Below are positions 9,087-18,164 of a stretch of DNA of 64,000 bases, piece by piece (the first letter of the stretch is position 1; each line of letters starts with the position of its first letter). The stretch is from assembly GCF_905397275.1 (NCBI RefSeq), contig NZ_CAJPUY010000005.1, positions 124,001-188,000 of the forward strand. Direction: 5' to 3'. The position numbers were made by a program, and so were the translations under genes. The stretch is from Cupriavidus yeoncheonensis. GTDB taxonomy: Bacteria; Pseudomonadota; Gammaproteobacteria; Burkholderiales; Burkholderiaceae. Under the pieces are notes generated by a model. The model searched no databases. It was not told where the DNA came from and worked only from the letters and a program-made list of their open reading frames with translations.

Positions 9087-9477
9087 GTCAATTCCTTCGT
9101 TGGATCAAAACCAGCTACATGCCCCGGCTCTAACAGGCAAGCGACGCCCGGAGAGGCCGGAGCCAGACAGGACTCTAAGCCAATTTGCGCGAAAAGTTTC
9201 GGCGGATGTGAGCGGAGAATCGTCGCGTTCTTCGACGGGGCAGCCGGCGGCGGGCGCGCGGCTCAGTGCTCGGATCTTCGCGCCGCCGGGTGGGACGTGC
9301 CTGGGAAGGGGGCATTTTCCGCGTCAGGCGCCGGAAAACCCGGTCGTCGGGCGCTGGCGTTGACGCAATCCTGTCCGGCGGCGGACTTCATGGCGTGGTG
9401 TCGGTGCCAACCACGCGCCGGGCGTCAGAAATCGCAGTTGTTCACAATGCGTTGGGGAATCGCAACAGACGCGGGCA
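9087..9477. other. Intergenic region before the CsgG-like operon
   Basis: This stretch separates the terminator of the nasA operon from the CsgG-like gene start. It should contain the promoter of the lipoprotein operon, but no confident -35/-10 pair, operator or small gene was seen. Confidence 0.3.
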
Positions 9478-9499
9478 GCGAGCGGCGTGGCCGCTCGCT
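9477..9499 (-). terminator. Terminator-like hairpin after nasA
   Basis: A ten-base-pair perfect stem, AGCGAGCGGC against GCCGCTCGCT, with a three-base loop, lies eight bases beyond the nasA stop. No T run follows on the minus strand. Its position at the end of the nitrate assimilation operon suggests 3' end formation. Confidence 0.5.
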
Positions 9500-9506
9500 C
9501 GGGGAA

Positions 9507-12227
9507 TCAGGCAGCCTCCGCCACCCGAATCTCCACCAGCAGCTTCTTCAGCTCCGGCACGCACGAGCCGCAGTTGCCGCCGGCCTTGACGCAGGCCGTG
9601 ATCTCGGCCGGGGTTGTCAGGCCGTGCTCGCGTACCGCATCGCAAATGGTATTGCGGCCCACGCCGAAGCACGAGCACACCGTCGGGCCGGCATCGGCGC
9701 CCTTCTGCATCGGTTGTCCCATCAGCAGGCCGATGCGGTCGGCATCCTCCAGCCGTTCGCGGCCGAACAGTTCCGCCAGCCAGGAGCGCGAGGGCAGGTC
9801 CGGGCGGGTGGCAATGTAGACGCACGCCTCCAGCCGGTCGTTGACGACATAGCCGGCGTGATAGGTGCCGGCGCTGCGGTCCTCATACTCGAGCCAGTCC
9901 GCATCCGGGTCGGTCACGCCGAGCAGGCTGCGCGCCCATGCGGCACGGTCGGCAATGGCTTCGCGCCCGGCGAATTCGTAGCGCTGGAACCGCTGCCCCT
10001 GCACGCGCGTCCAGTAGGTGAGGGTGTCGGCGGGCAGTTCCTTGCGGCTCAGCACGAAGCCGTGCCAGTTGACGCCGAACGGCTCCACGCACACCGGCGT
10101 GTGCTTGAACTCGGGTTCGCCCGAAACCGGGTCGACCACCGGGTTCACGAGCGCGCCGACGCGCGCGTCGGAACTGAACTGCGCGTTCCAGTGGATCGGC
10201 ACGAACACGCTGCCGCGCGGAATGCCGCCGCCGTGCCGCACGCGTGCCACCATGGCGCCCCAGCGCGTGGAGACGCGCGCGAGCTTGCCTTCGCCGACGC
10301 CGCACAGCAGCGCATCCTGCGGATGCATGTCGACAAAAGGCTCGGGCAGGTGGTCCGCCAGGCGGGCCGACTTGCCGGTGCGCGTCATGGTATGCCACTG
10401 GTCGCGCACGCGGCCGGTGTTGAGGATCAGCGGATAGTCGCCGTCCGGCGCATGTGCCGGCGCGCGCGTCGGCGTGGCGACGAAGCGCGCCAGTCCGTCG
10501 GCATGGGCGTAGCGTCCGTCTTCGAACAGCCGGCGCGTCCCCGCCGGCGAACCCGCGATGACCGGCCACTGCACGGGTTCGAAATTGTCATAGCTGTCCT
10601 TGTCCATGCCGGCCATGCCGCCGATATCGAATGCTCGCGGTGCCTCGTCATTGCGCCAGGCGCTCAGGCGGGCATGCTCGTCAAAGATCTCGTGCTGTCC
10701 GGCATAGTCGAAGCCGGCAAAGCCCATGCGCCTGGCCACGTCGCACAGGATGCGCCAGTCGGCGCGCGCCTCGCCGGGGGCCGGCAGGAAGGCGCGCTGG
10801 CGCGAGATGCGGCGCTCCGAGTTGGTAACCGTGCCGTCCTTCTCGCCCCAGCCCAGCGCCGGCAGCAGCACGTGCGCGGTGTCGTTGGTGTCGGTGCGCT
10901 CGATGATGTCCGAACTGACTACCAGTTCGCATTTGGCCAGCGCGCGGCGCACCTGGTCGGCATCGGGCAGGCTGACCACGGGATTGGTGGCGATCACCCA
11001 CACGGCCTTGACCCGGCCCTGCTCGATCGCATTGAACAGTTCCACCGCCTTGAGGCCAGCGCGGTCGGCCATGACCGGCGCTTGCCACAGGTCCTGCACG
11101 ATGTCCCGGTGCAGCGGATTGGCCAGCTCCATGTGCGCGGCCAGCATATTGGCGAGGCCACCGACTTCGCGGCCACCCATCGCATTCGGCTGTCCGGTGA
11201 GCGAGAACGGCCCCATGCCCGCGCGGCCGATGCGGCCGGTCAGCAGGTGGCAGTTGATGATGCTGTTGACCTTGTCGGTGCCGGCCGACGACTGGTTGAC
11301 GCCTTGCGAGAAGGCCGTAACGACCTTCTCGGTCTCGCCGAACAGGCGATAGAAGGCCAGCACGTCCTCGACGTCGAGCTTGCAGGCGCGCGCGACTGCC
11401 CCGGGGTCGCTGCAATCGACGGTTGCCTGCAGCGCATCATCCAGCCCCGACGTGCTGGTCCCGATGAAGGCGGTGTCGGCCTTGCCTTCTTGCGCGAGGT
11501 AGCTCAGCAGTCCGTTGAACAGCCAGACATCGGTGCCCGGACGTACCGCCAGGTGCAGGTCGGCCAGTTCGCACGTGGCCGTGCGGCGCGGGTCGATGGC
11601 GACGATCTTCATCTCCGGGCGCGCTTCCTTGGCCTTGACCAGGCGCTGGAACACGATCGGATGGCACCAGGCCGTGTTGGACCCTACCAGCACCACCAGG
11701 TCGGCCAGTTCCAGGTCTTCGTAGTTGCCCGGCACCAGGTCCTCGCCGAACGCGCGCTTGTGGCCGGCCACGGCCGACGACATGCACAGGCGCGAGTTGG
11801 TGTCGATATTGGCGGTGCCGATGAAGCCCTTCATCAGCTTGTTGGCGACGTAGTAGTCCTCGGTCAGCAACTGGCCGGATACATAGAGCGCGACGGCATC
11901 GGGGCCGTGTTCGCGCACGATGCGAGAGAACCCTTGCGCCACGGTGTCGAGCGCGTGGTCCCACGACACTTGTTCCAGCGCGCCGTCCGCACCGCGCACT
12001 TTCGGGTGCAACAGGCGGCCCTGCAGGTCGACCGTCTCGCCAAGTGCGGAGCCTTTCACGCACAGCCGGCCGCGATTGGAAGGATGCTCCGCATCCCCGG
12101 CAATCTCGACCTGTCCATCGGCGCGCACGGTGGCACGCACGCCGCAGCCGACTCCGCAGTAGGGGCAGGTCGTGGCGGTGGTCGTGGTCGGGGTGGCGGA
12201 TACCACCGGGATGTCGGACAGGTTCAC
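9507..12227 (-). CDS. nasA: Assimilatory nitrate reductase catalytic subunit with C-terminal BFD-type [2Fe-2S] domain
   Basis: Cytosolic molybdenum enzyme of 906 residues that reduces nitrate to nitrite for assimilation. The N-terminus carries a [4Fe-4S] motif, CPYCGVGC (Cys21, 24, 28) with a fourth Cys56, then the bis-MGD molybdopterin domains (AGHKRAFGEDLVPGNYEDLE region and a molydopterin-dinucleotide binding domain near 650-750). The last 60 residues are a bacterioferredoxin-associated (BFD) [2Fe-2S] domain with CSC and CVKAGGNCGSC, which suits electron transfer from the adjacent NirB-like flavoprotein. A GTG at 12227 preceded by GGAG is chosen; upstream in-frame codons run into the previous gene. 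There is no Tat signal, which agrees with a cytosolic enzyme. It is the last gene of the nitrate assimilation operon. Confidence 0.93.
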   Translation of the reverse strand: MNLSDIPVVSATPTTTTATTCPYCGVGCGVRATVRADGQVEIAGDAEHPSNRGRLCVKGSALGETVDLQGRLLHPKVRGADGALEQVSWDHALDTVAQGFSRIVREHGPDAVALYVSGQLLTEDYYVANKLMKGFIGTANIDTNSRLCMSSAVAGHKRAFGEDLVPGNYEDLELADLVVLVGSNTAWCHPIVFQRLVKAKEARPEMKIVAIDPRRTATCELADLHLAVRPGTDVWLFNGLLSYLAQEGKADTAFIGTSTSGLDDALQATVDCSDPGAVARACKLDVEDVLAFYRLFGETEKVVTAFSQGVNQSSAGTDKVNSIINCHLLTGRIGRAGMGPFSLTGQPNAMGGREVGGLANMLAAHMELANPLHRDIVQDLWQAPVMADRAGLKAVELFNAIEQGRVKAVWVIATNPVVSLPDADQVRRALAKCELVVSSDIIERTDTNDTAHVLLPALGWGEKDGTVTNSERRISRQRAFLPAPGEARADWRILCDVARRMGFAGFDYAGQHEIFDEHARLSAWRNDEAPRAFDIGGMAGMDKDSYDNFEPVQWPVIAGSPAGTRRLFEDGRYAHADGLARFVATPTRAPAHAPDGDYPLILNTGRVRDQWHTMTRTGKSARLADHLPEPFVDMHPQDALLCGVGEGKLARVSTRWGAMVARVRHGGGIPRGSVFVPIHWNAQFSSDARVGALVNPVVDPVSGEPEFKHTPVCVEPFGVNWHGFVLSRKELPADTLTYWTRVQGQRFQRYEFAGREAIADRAAWARSLLGVTDPDADWLEYEDRSAGTYHAGYVVNDRLEACVYIATRPDLPSRSWLAELFGRERLEDADRIGLLMGQPMQKGADAGPTVCSCFGVGRNTICDAVREHGLTTPAEITACVKAGGNCGSCVPELKKLLVEIRVAEAA

Positions 12228-12283
12228 GCGTTCTCCGTTGGGGGCGATGTCGTTGTCGGCGGGCTTCCGGCGCGTCAGGCGCG

Positions 12284-13525
12284 TCAGGCAGCGAGCGCCT
12301 CGCACTGGGCCTTGCCGAACAGCAGGCGCTGGCGCAGCGCCGCGACCGGCGCGCGCTGCTGGATCAGGTCGAAGTACCACGGGCCGTCCTGCACGTCGCC
12401 ATATAGCACGGCGCCGACGAGACAGCCGTTCTGCAGCACCAGCCGCTTGTAGACGCCGCGCCGCGCGTCGCGCAGCACGAGGTCTTCGCTGCCATCGCCG
12501 CCGATGAAGTCGCCGGCCGAATACAGGTCCACGCCGGTCACCTTGAGTTTAGTCGCCGTGGCCTGCTGGATATAGCGGCGATGGCCCGCGCCGGCGAGGT
12601 GCGCGGCGCACACGCGCGCCTGGTCCCAGATCGGCGCGACCAGGCCGAAGGTGGCCTGGCGGTGCTGCACGCATTCGCCGACGGCATAGATGCGCGGGTC
12701 GTAGGTCTGCAGCGTGTCGTCCACCACGATGGCGCGTTCGCAGTGCAGGCCGGCGCCAGCCGCCAGCTCGATATTCGGGCGCACGCCGGCGGTCATCACC
12801 ACCAGGTCGGCCGGGATCTCGCTGCCGTCCTTGAAGCGCACGCCGGTCACGCGCGTATCGCCGAGGATCTCGCCGGTCTGCGCGCCCAGCATGAAGCGCA
12901 GGCCCTTGCGTTCCAGCGCGCTTTTGAGCAGGGTGGCGGCGGGCTTGTCGAGCTGCCGCTCCATCAGGCTGTCGCACAGGTGCACCACGGTCACGTCCAT
13001 GCCCTGGCGCAGCAGGCCGTTGGCGGCCTCCAGCCCGAGCAGCCCGCCGCCGATCACCACGGCATGGCGATGGTTGCGTGCTGCATCCAGCATGGTTTCG
13101 ACATCCTGGATGTCGCGAAAGGCGATCACGCCTTCGAGCTGGTGGCCGGGCACCGGCAGGATGAAAGGCTTGGAACCGGTAGCGAGCAGCAGGCGGTCAT
13201 AGCGCACCTCGCGGCCGGACTGCGCGCGCACGGTGCGGCGCGGACGGTCGATGGCCACCACCGGGTCACCGGCCAGCAGTTCGATGCCATTCTGCGCATA
13301 CCACTCGCGCGTATTGAGCATGATGTCGTCGACGGTCTTCTCGCCGGCCAGCACCGGGGACAGCAGGATGCGGTTGTAGTTGCCGTGCGGCTCGGCGCCG
13401 AAGACGGTGATGTCATACAGGTCCGGGGCCAGCTTGAGCAGTTCCTCGACCGTGCGCATGCCGGCCATGCCGTTGCCGACGACGACCAGCCGGGGCCGGG
13501 GCTGCGAGGGGGCGGATGGCGTCAT
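12284..13525 (-). CDS. NirB-like FAD/NAD(P)H reductase, probable electron donor subunit of NasA (NasB-type)
   Basis: A 413-residue flavoprotein equal to the N-terminal half of NirB. It has an FAD-binding start (LVVVGNGMAGMRTVEELL), a second Rossmann loop for NAD(P)H (VVIGGGLLGLEAANGL) and the FAD-contact ATGSKPF and YAVGECV segments. It ends before any BFD or sulfite-reductase domain; the missing [2Fe-2S] domain is instead fused to NasA next door. The family passes electrons from NAD(P)H to nitrate reductase. The ATG at 13525 has GGAG upstream and is preferred over an ATG 24 bases earlier. It lies 30 bases after nirD and 56 before nasA. Names vary between genomes (nasB, nasC), so no symbol is assigned. 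Confidence 0.85.
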   Translation of the reverse strand: MTPSAPSQPRPRLVVVGNGMAGMRTVEELLKLAPDLYDITVFGAEPHGNYNRILLSPVLAGEKTVDDIMLNTREWYAQNGIELLAGDPVVAIDRPRRTVRAQSGREVRYDRLLLATGSKPFILPVPGHQLEGVIAFRDIQDVETMLDAARNHRHAVVIGGGLLGLEAANGLLRQGMDVTVVHLCDSLMERQLDKPAATLLKSALERKGLRFMLGAQTGEILGDTRVTGVRFKDGSEIPADLVVMTAGVRPNIELAAGAGLHCERAIVVDDTLQTYDPRIYAVGECVQHRQATFGLVAPIWDQARVCAAHLAGAGHRRYIQQATATKLKVTGVDLYSAGDFIGGDGSEDLVLRDARRGVYKRLVLQNGCLVGAVLYGDVQDGPWYFDLIQQRAPVAALRQRLLFGKAQCEALAA

Positions 13526-13555
13526 GCGCAGGGTCTCCGTCAGGAACATGGGGTG

Positions 13556-13939
13556 TCAGGCTGCCAGCTCTTCCTCGACTTCGCTCAGGACCACGTCGGC
13601 GGCCACCCAGACCTTGCCGTCATAGACGCGCGCCGGGTAGGCATTGACCGAGTGTTGCGGCGCTTCCAGGCATTCGCCGGTGCGCAGGTCGAAGTGATGC
13701 TTGTAGATCGGCGACGCCACCACCAGGCGCTCACCCAGGTTGCCGACCAGTCCGCGGGACAGCACGGCCGCCTGCGAATTCGGGTCGAAGTTCTCGATGG
13801 CGTAGACCTCTTCGCCGCGGCCAATGCGGAACACCGCGACCTGCTGGTCGTCGACCAGGGCGCAGACACCAGTATTGGGCACGATATCGCGCAAGGTGCA
13901 GATCGCGGTCCAGGTTTCGGGATGGTGGGGATGGCTCAT
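13556..13939 (-). CDS. nirD: Nitrite reductase small subunit
   Basis: Rieske-fold small subunit of cytosolic NADH-dependent nitrite reductase, 127 residues. TWTAICTLRDIVPNTGVCALV starts the fold, and the hydrophobic ENFDPNS and SPIYKHHFDLRTGECLEAP segments match NirD. As in other NirD proteins, the Rieske Cys/His pairs are not complete, so it probably does not bind a cluster itself. The ATG at 13939 has a perfect AAGGAG six bases upstream, which rules out an in-frame ATG 36 bases earlier. It is encoded 36 bases after nirB, its partner. Confidence 0.92.
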   Translation of the reverse strand: MSHPHHPETWTAICTLRDIVPNTGVCALVDDQQVAVFRIGRGEEVYAIENFDPNSQAAVLSRGLVGNLGERLVVASPIYKHHFDLRTGECLEAPQHSVNAYPARVYDGKVWVAADVVLSEVEEELAA

Positions 13940-13975
13940 CACGTTCTCCTTCGCTTTCGTTGCATTCGGCTGCAT

Positions 13976-16537
13976 TCAGGCTGCTTTTGCGGGCACGGCC
14001 ACCACGGGAATGTGGTTCAGGCGGGAACGTTGCAAGTTCCGTTCCTCCGGCGTGGCCGGGCGGATCTGTCCGCGCTCTTCGATGAAGACAAGGTTGTCGT
14101 CGCGGCGCTCGCTGTTGACGAAGTGGCGGAAGCGCTTGCGCGTCTCAGGATCGGTCACGGCCTTCTTCCACTCGTCTTCGTAGGTGTCCACCACGTGCTG
14201 CATTTCCGCTTCCAGGTCGGCGGCGATGCCCAGCTTGTCGTCGAGGACGACGGCCTTCAGGTAGTCCAGGCCGCCTTCGAGGTTGTCGCGCCACACGCTG
14301 GTGCGCTGCAGGCGGTCGGCGGTGCGCACGTAGAACATCAGGAAGCGGTCGATGTAGCGCACCAGCGTGTCGTGGTCGAGGTCGCTCGCCAGCAGCTCGG
14401 CGTGGCGCGGCTTCATGCCGCCGTTGCCGCATACGTACAGGTTCCAGCCCTTGTCGGTGGCGATCACGCCCACGTCCTTGCCCTGCGCCTCGGCGCATTC
14501 GCGGGTGCAGCCGGACACGCCGAACTTGATCTTGTGCGGCGCGCGCAGGCCCTTGTAGCGGTTCTCCAGTTCGATGGCGAGGCCGACCGAATCGCCCACG
14601 CCGTAGCGGCACCACGTCGAGCCGACGCACGACTTCACCGTGCGCAGCGCCTTGCCGTAGGCATGGCCCGATTCAAAGCCCGCCGCGATCAGTTCTTCCC
14701 AGATATAGGGCAGTTCTTCGGCGCGGGCACCAAACAGGTCCACGCGCTGGCCGCCGGTGATCTTGGTGTAGAGGCCGTATTTCTTGGCGACCTGGCCCAC
14801 GGCGATCAGCCCTTCGGGCGTGACTTCGCCGCCCGGCATGCGCGGCACCACGGAGTACGTGCCGTCCTTCTGGATATTGGCCAGGTAGTAGTCGTTGGAG
14901 TCCTGCAGGCTGGCATGCTCTTCCTTGAGCACGAACTCGTTCCAGCACGAAGCCAGGATGCTGCCCACGGTCGGCTTGCAGATATCGCAGCCCATGCCGT
15001 TGCCATGCGCTGCCAGCAGCGCGTCGAAGGACTTGAACTTGCCCACGCGAACCAGGTGGTAAAGCTCCTGGCGCGAGTACGGGAAGTGTTCGCAGAGATG
15101 GTTGTTGACGGCCATGCCCTGCTTCTTCATCTCGGCCTTCATGATCTGCGTGACCAGCGGCACGCAGCCGCCGCAGGCCGTACCGGCCTTGGTGCAGGTC
15201 TTGAGCGCGCCGATGCTGGTGGCGCCGTCGCACACGGCGCCGCAGATCTCGCCCTTGGATACGTTGTTGCACGAGCAGATCTGCGCGGTGTCGGGCAACG
15301 CGTCGGCACCCAGCGCCGGCCGGGCCTTGCCGCTGCTGTCGGGCAGGATCAGGAACTCGGGCGACTCGGGCAGCTCGATCTTGTTCAGCATCATCTGCAG
15401 CAGCGTGCCGTACTCGCTGGCATCGCCGATCAGCACGCCGCCCAGCAGGTACTTGCCGCAGTCCGAGACCACCAGCTTCTTGTAGACCTCCTTGCGGTCG
15501 TCGCTGAACTGATAGATGCGGGCGCCCGGCACGGCGCCGTGCGGATCGCCGATGCTGGCGACGTCCACGCCCATCAGCTTGAGCTTGGTGCTCATGTCGG
15601 CGCCGCCGAATTCCACGGTTTCGCCGCGCAGGTGGCGGGCAGCCACGCGCGCCATGTCATAGCCCGGAGCCACCAGGCCGTAGATCTTGCCTTGCCACAG
15701 CGCGCATTCGCCGATGGCGTAGACGTCCGGGTCGGAGGTGCGGCAATTGTTGTCCACCGCGATGCCGCCACGCTCGCCCACCGTCAGGCCGCTGGCGCGG
15801 GCCAGTTCGTCGCGCGGGCGGATGCCGGCCGAGAACACGATCATGTCGGTGTCGAGGTGCGTGCCGTCAGCAAACACCATGCGGTGGGTGCCGTCTTCAC
15901 CGTCGACGATCTCGGTGGTGTTCTTGCCGGTGTGCGCGGTCACGCCCAGGCCTTCGATCTTCTGGCGCAGCATGCGGCCGCCGCCTTCATCGACCTGTAC
16001 CGCCATCAGGCGCGGCGCGAATTCCACCACGTGGGTCTGCAGGTCCATGTCGCGCAGCGCCTTGGCGCATTCCAGGCCCAGCAGGCCGCCGCCGACCACC
16101 ACGCCGGTCTTCGAGCGCGCACCGCATTCGCGCATCGCTTCCAGGTCTTCGATGGTGCGGTAGACGAAGCAGTCCTTGCGGTCCTTGCCCGGCACCGGCG
16201 GTACAAAGGGATAGGAGCCGGTGGCGAGGATCAGCTTGTCATAGGGCAGCGTCTCGCCGCTCGACACCGTTACGGTGCGCGCGGCGCGGTCGATCGACAC
16301 CGCACGCGCATTCAGGCGCAGCAGCATGTTGTTGTTCTGCTCGAAGAAGCCTGCCGGCACCAGCGAGAGATCGTCGGCCGACTTGCCGGCGAAGAACTCG
16401 GACAAGTGGACGCGATCGTAGGCGGGGCGCGGTTCTTCGCAAAGCACGGTCACTTCCAGGTTCTGCGCGCCGGCTTCCGCCAGGCATTCCAGGAATTTGT
16501 GACCCACCATGCCGTGGCCGACGATGATCAGTTTCAT
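13976..16537 (-). CDS. nirB: Nitrite reductase [NAD(P)H] large subunit
   Basis: Cytosolic enzyme of 853 residues that reduces nitrite to ammonium with NADH. Domains in order are an FAD/NAD(P)H reductase (VGHGMVGHKFLECL at the start, VVGGGLLGLECA near 150), a BFD [2Fe-2S] domain (CSCNNVSKGEIC, CTKAGTACGGC around 420-460), a ferredoxin-like half domain, and the siroheme [4Fe-4S] module (WCRYGVGDS, SGCTRECAEAQGKDVGV, YVCGNGG around 645-720). All four siroheme-site cysteines are visible. Length is typical of the family. It is the second gene of the operon, 68 bases after the transporter gene. Confidence 0.95.
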   Translation of the reverse strand: MKLIIVGHGMVGHKFLECLAEAGAQNLEVTVLCEEPRPAYDRVHLSEFFAGKSADDLSLVPAGFFEQNNNMLLRLNARAVSIDRAARTVTVSSGETLPYDKLILATGSYPFVPPVPGKDRKDCFVYRTIEDLEAMRECGARSKTGVVVGGGLLGLECAKALRDMDLQTHVVEFAPRLMAVQVDEGGGRMLRQKIEGLGVTAHTGKNTTEIVDGEDGTHRMVFADGTHLDTDMIVFSAGIRPRDELARASGLTVGERGGIAVDNNCRTSDPDVYAIGECALWQGKIYGLVAPGYDMARVAARHLRGETVEFGGADMSTKLKLMGVDVASIGDPHGAVPGARIYQFSDDRKEVYKKLVVSDCGKYLLGGVLIGDASEYGTLLQMMLNKIELPESPEFLILPDSSGKARPALGADALPDTAQICSCNNVSKGEICGAVCDGATSIGALKTCTKAGTACGGCVPLVTQIMKAEMKKQGMAVNNHLCEHFPYSRQELYHLVRVGKFKSFDALLAAHGNGMGCDICKPTVGSILASCWNEFVLKEEHASLQDSNDYYLANIQKDGTYSVVPRMPGGEVTPEGLIAVGQVAKKYGLYTKITGGQRVDLFGARAEELPYIWEELIAAGFESGHAYGKALRTVKSCVGSTWCRYGVGDSVGLAIELENRYKGLRAPHKIKFGVSGCTRECAEAQGKDVGVIATDKGWNLYVCGNGGMKPRHAELLASDLDHDTLVRYIDRFLMFYVRTADRLQRTSVWRDNLEGGLDYLKAVVLDDKLGIAADLEAEMQHVVDTYEDEWKKAVTDPETRKRFRHFVNSERRDDNLVFIEERGQIRPATPEERNLQRSRLNHIPVVAVPAKAA

Positions 16538-16605
16538 GATGCGTTCCTTGTCCGGTAGTCAGTCTGTGCTGCTCGGGATGCTGTTTTCGTGGGGATGCGG
16601 GGAAT

Positions 16606-17919
16606 TCAGCTGGCCAGCGCGCTGTCGTACAGCGCCTGTTCCTGCGCCTTGTGCTCGGCGCTGAAACGGATGGCGATGGCGCACAGTGCGGCGAGCGCCG
16701 CCAGCACGCCCAGCACGGTCAGGGTCTGCTGCAGGTCGCCCAGGCCCTTGAGCAGGAAGCCCGCGGCCACCGCGCCCACGTTGCCGCCGGCGCCGATGAT
16801 GCCGGCCACGCCGCCGAGCGCCTTGCGGTCGATGAAGGGCACCAGCGCATACGTGGCGCCGCAGGCCATGTGGGTGAACAGGCCGAACAGGAGCATGGCG
16901 ATGACGGCCAGCGTCACATTGCCTGCCTGCGCGAACCACAGCAGGCCAAGGCCTTCGCCGAGGATCAGCACGAACAGCAGCGTCGAGCGCGCATCCAGGC
17001 CGCGGCGGCGCGCCGCCTTGTCCGACAGCCAGCCGCCCAGCGCGCGGGCAAACAGCGCCAGCAGGCCGAAGCTGCCGGCCGCCAGGCCTGCGGCCTTCAG
17101 GCTCAGGCCGAAGCGGTCCACGTAGAACGTGGCGGCGATGTTGTGGATGAAGATCTCCACGCCGAAGCAGGCGCCGTAGGTAATGAACAGCAGCCACACG
17201 CGGTAGTTGGCGCTGGCCATGCGGAAGCTCTCCCAGCCGCCGCCCTTGCCGCTGCCCGTGATGGCCTGGCCGCGCGCACGCATGTCGGAGTAATTGCCTT
17301 CGGGGCAGTCCTGCGTGAAGCACCAGTAGACGACGGCCATCACCAGCATCAGCACGCCCGGCACCAGCAGCGCCACGCGCCAGCCCATGGTGTGGTCCAC
17401 GCCCAGCATCAGCACGGCGCCCAGCAGCATTGGCATCAGCGCCTGCGCGGCACCGCCGCCGGCGTTGCCCCAGCCGGCCGCCGCCGCGTTGGCGGTGCCG
17501 ACCACATTGGGCGCGAACATCACCGAGGTGTGGTACTGCGTGATGACGAAGCTGGCGCCGACCGCGCCGATCAGCAGGCGGAACGCGAGGAAGGTCTCGT
17601 AGCTCTGCGCGAACGCCACGCCCAGCACCGGCAGCGCGCCCAGCGCCAGCAGGCCGGTATAGGTCTTGCGCGGGCCGAAGCGGTCGCACATCGGGCCGAT
17701 CACCAGCCGCACGAGGATGGTCACCGCCACCGCAGCGATATTGATGTTGGCGATCTGCGCCGGCGTGAGGCCGAACTCGCCCTTGAGCACCGGCATCAGC
17801 GGCGCGCAGGCGAACCACGCGAAGAAGCAGACGAAGAACGCCATCCAGGTCAGGTGGAAGGCGCGCATCTGCGGCGTGCCGAGGCTCAGCAGGTGGATGC
17901 GGGTGGCTTTGCCGGTCAT
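16606..17919 (-). CDS. narK: Nitrate/nitrite transporter of the NNP (NarK/NasA) family
   Basis: Inner-membrane MFS protein of 437 residues with about 12 helices. The nitrate signature VNIAAVAVTI/RLVIGPMCDRFGPRKTY region and the glycine-rich AAGWGNAGGGAAQALMPMLL block in helix 5 are typical of nitrate/nitrite porters. A second glycine-rich block (GIIGAGGNVGAVAAGFLL) is in helix 11. The start at 17919 is preceded by GGAG eight bases upstream. It is the first gene of the assimilation operon, so uptake rather than nitrite export is the likely role; some genomes would call it nasA or nrtP, so the symbol is by family only. Transcription passes through an attenuator-like leader before this gene. Confidence 0.88.
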   Translation of the reverse strand: MTGKATRIHLLSLGTPQMRAFHLTWMAFFVCFFAWFACAPLMPVLKGEFGLTPAQIANINIAAVAVTILVRLVIGPMCDRFGPRKTYTGLLALGALPVLGVAFAQSYETFLAFRLLIGAVGASFVITQYHTSVMFAPNVVGTANAAAAGWGNAGGGAAQALMPMLLGAVLMLGVDHTMGWRVALLVPGVLMLVMAVVYWCFTQDCPEGNYSDMRARGQAITGSGKGGGWESFRMASANYRVWLLFITYGACFGVEIFIHNIAATFYVDRFGLSLKAAGLAAGSFGLLALFARALGGWLSDKAARRRGLDARSTLLFVLILGEGLGLLWFAQAGNVTLAVIAMLLFGLFTHMACGATYALVPFIDRKALGGVAGIIGAGGNVGAVAAGFLLKGLGDLQQTLTVLGVLAALAALCAIAIRFSAEHKAQEQALYDSALAS

Positions 17920-17956
17920 CGTTCTCGCTCCGAGGAGCGGTGCGTGCGCACCGCCC

Positions 17957-18006
17957 AAAACAAAAGGCGTCCCGCAAACCGGGGTGATGCCGGTTCAGGG
18001 GACGCC
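17957..18006 (-). terminator. Leader intrinsic terminator (attenuator) of the nitrate assimilation operon
   Basis: On the minus strand GGCGTCCC and GGGACGCC (18006-17999 and 17973-17966) pair, with an inner AACCGG/CCGGTT stem, and TTTTGTTTT follows directly. This is a strong intrinsic terminator located in the 5' leader, 38 bases before the transporter start, so transcripts would end here unless antiterminated. Confidence 0.85.
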
Positions 18007-18018
18007 GTTGTCCAGACA

Positions 18019-18077
18019 GCGGCTACATGGCATAGCCGCCGCGCTTGTGGGGTGGGCGGATCGCCGTTGATCCGCCC
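18019..18077 (-). ncRNA. ANTAR-type two-hairpin antitermination element (nitrate leader)
   Basis: The first hairpin (18054-18077) is a nine-pair stem closed by the six-base loop AACGGC, which has the A at position 1 and G at position 4 required for ANTAR-protein binding. A second hairpin (18019-18039) has a seven-pair stem and a seven-base loop, so it deviates from the canonical hexaloop. The terminator follows 12 bases later. NasR and NasT proteins bind such tandem hairpins and prevent termination when nitrate or nitrite is present. No nasT or nasS gene is in the window. The first hairpin begins at the predicted transcription start. Confidence 0.7.
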
Positions 18078-18088
18078 GTGTCAGTTAC

Positions 18089-18103
18089 GCAAGCGCTGTG
18101 CCA
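18089..18103 (-). promoter_or_regulatory. Sigma-54 (RpoN) promoter of the nitrate assimilation operon
   Basis: On the minus strand the sequence TGGCACAGCGCTTGC matches the -24/-12 consensus TGGCAC-N5-TTGC exactly, with correct GG to GC spacing. The predicted start of transcription is near 18077, exactly at the first leader hairpin. Confidence 0.85.
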
Positions 18104-18164
18104 GGAGGCGAAGTGATGGTGAGCGGGATATTTCGCGGCAAACGGGCGGGGCGGGCGATGCTTT

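Noticed and set aside
8154..16558. Very long open frames on the plus strand opposite nasA, nirB and the lipoprotein genes
   Set aside because: They mirror the real genes in a high-GC sequence, lack domains and ribosome sites, and are rich in Arg, His, Gln and Ala, as expected for antisense shadows.
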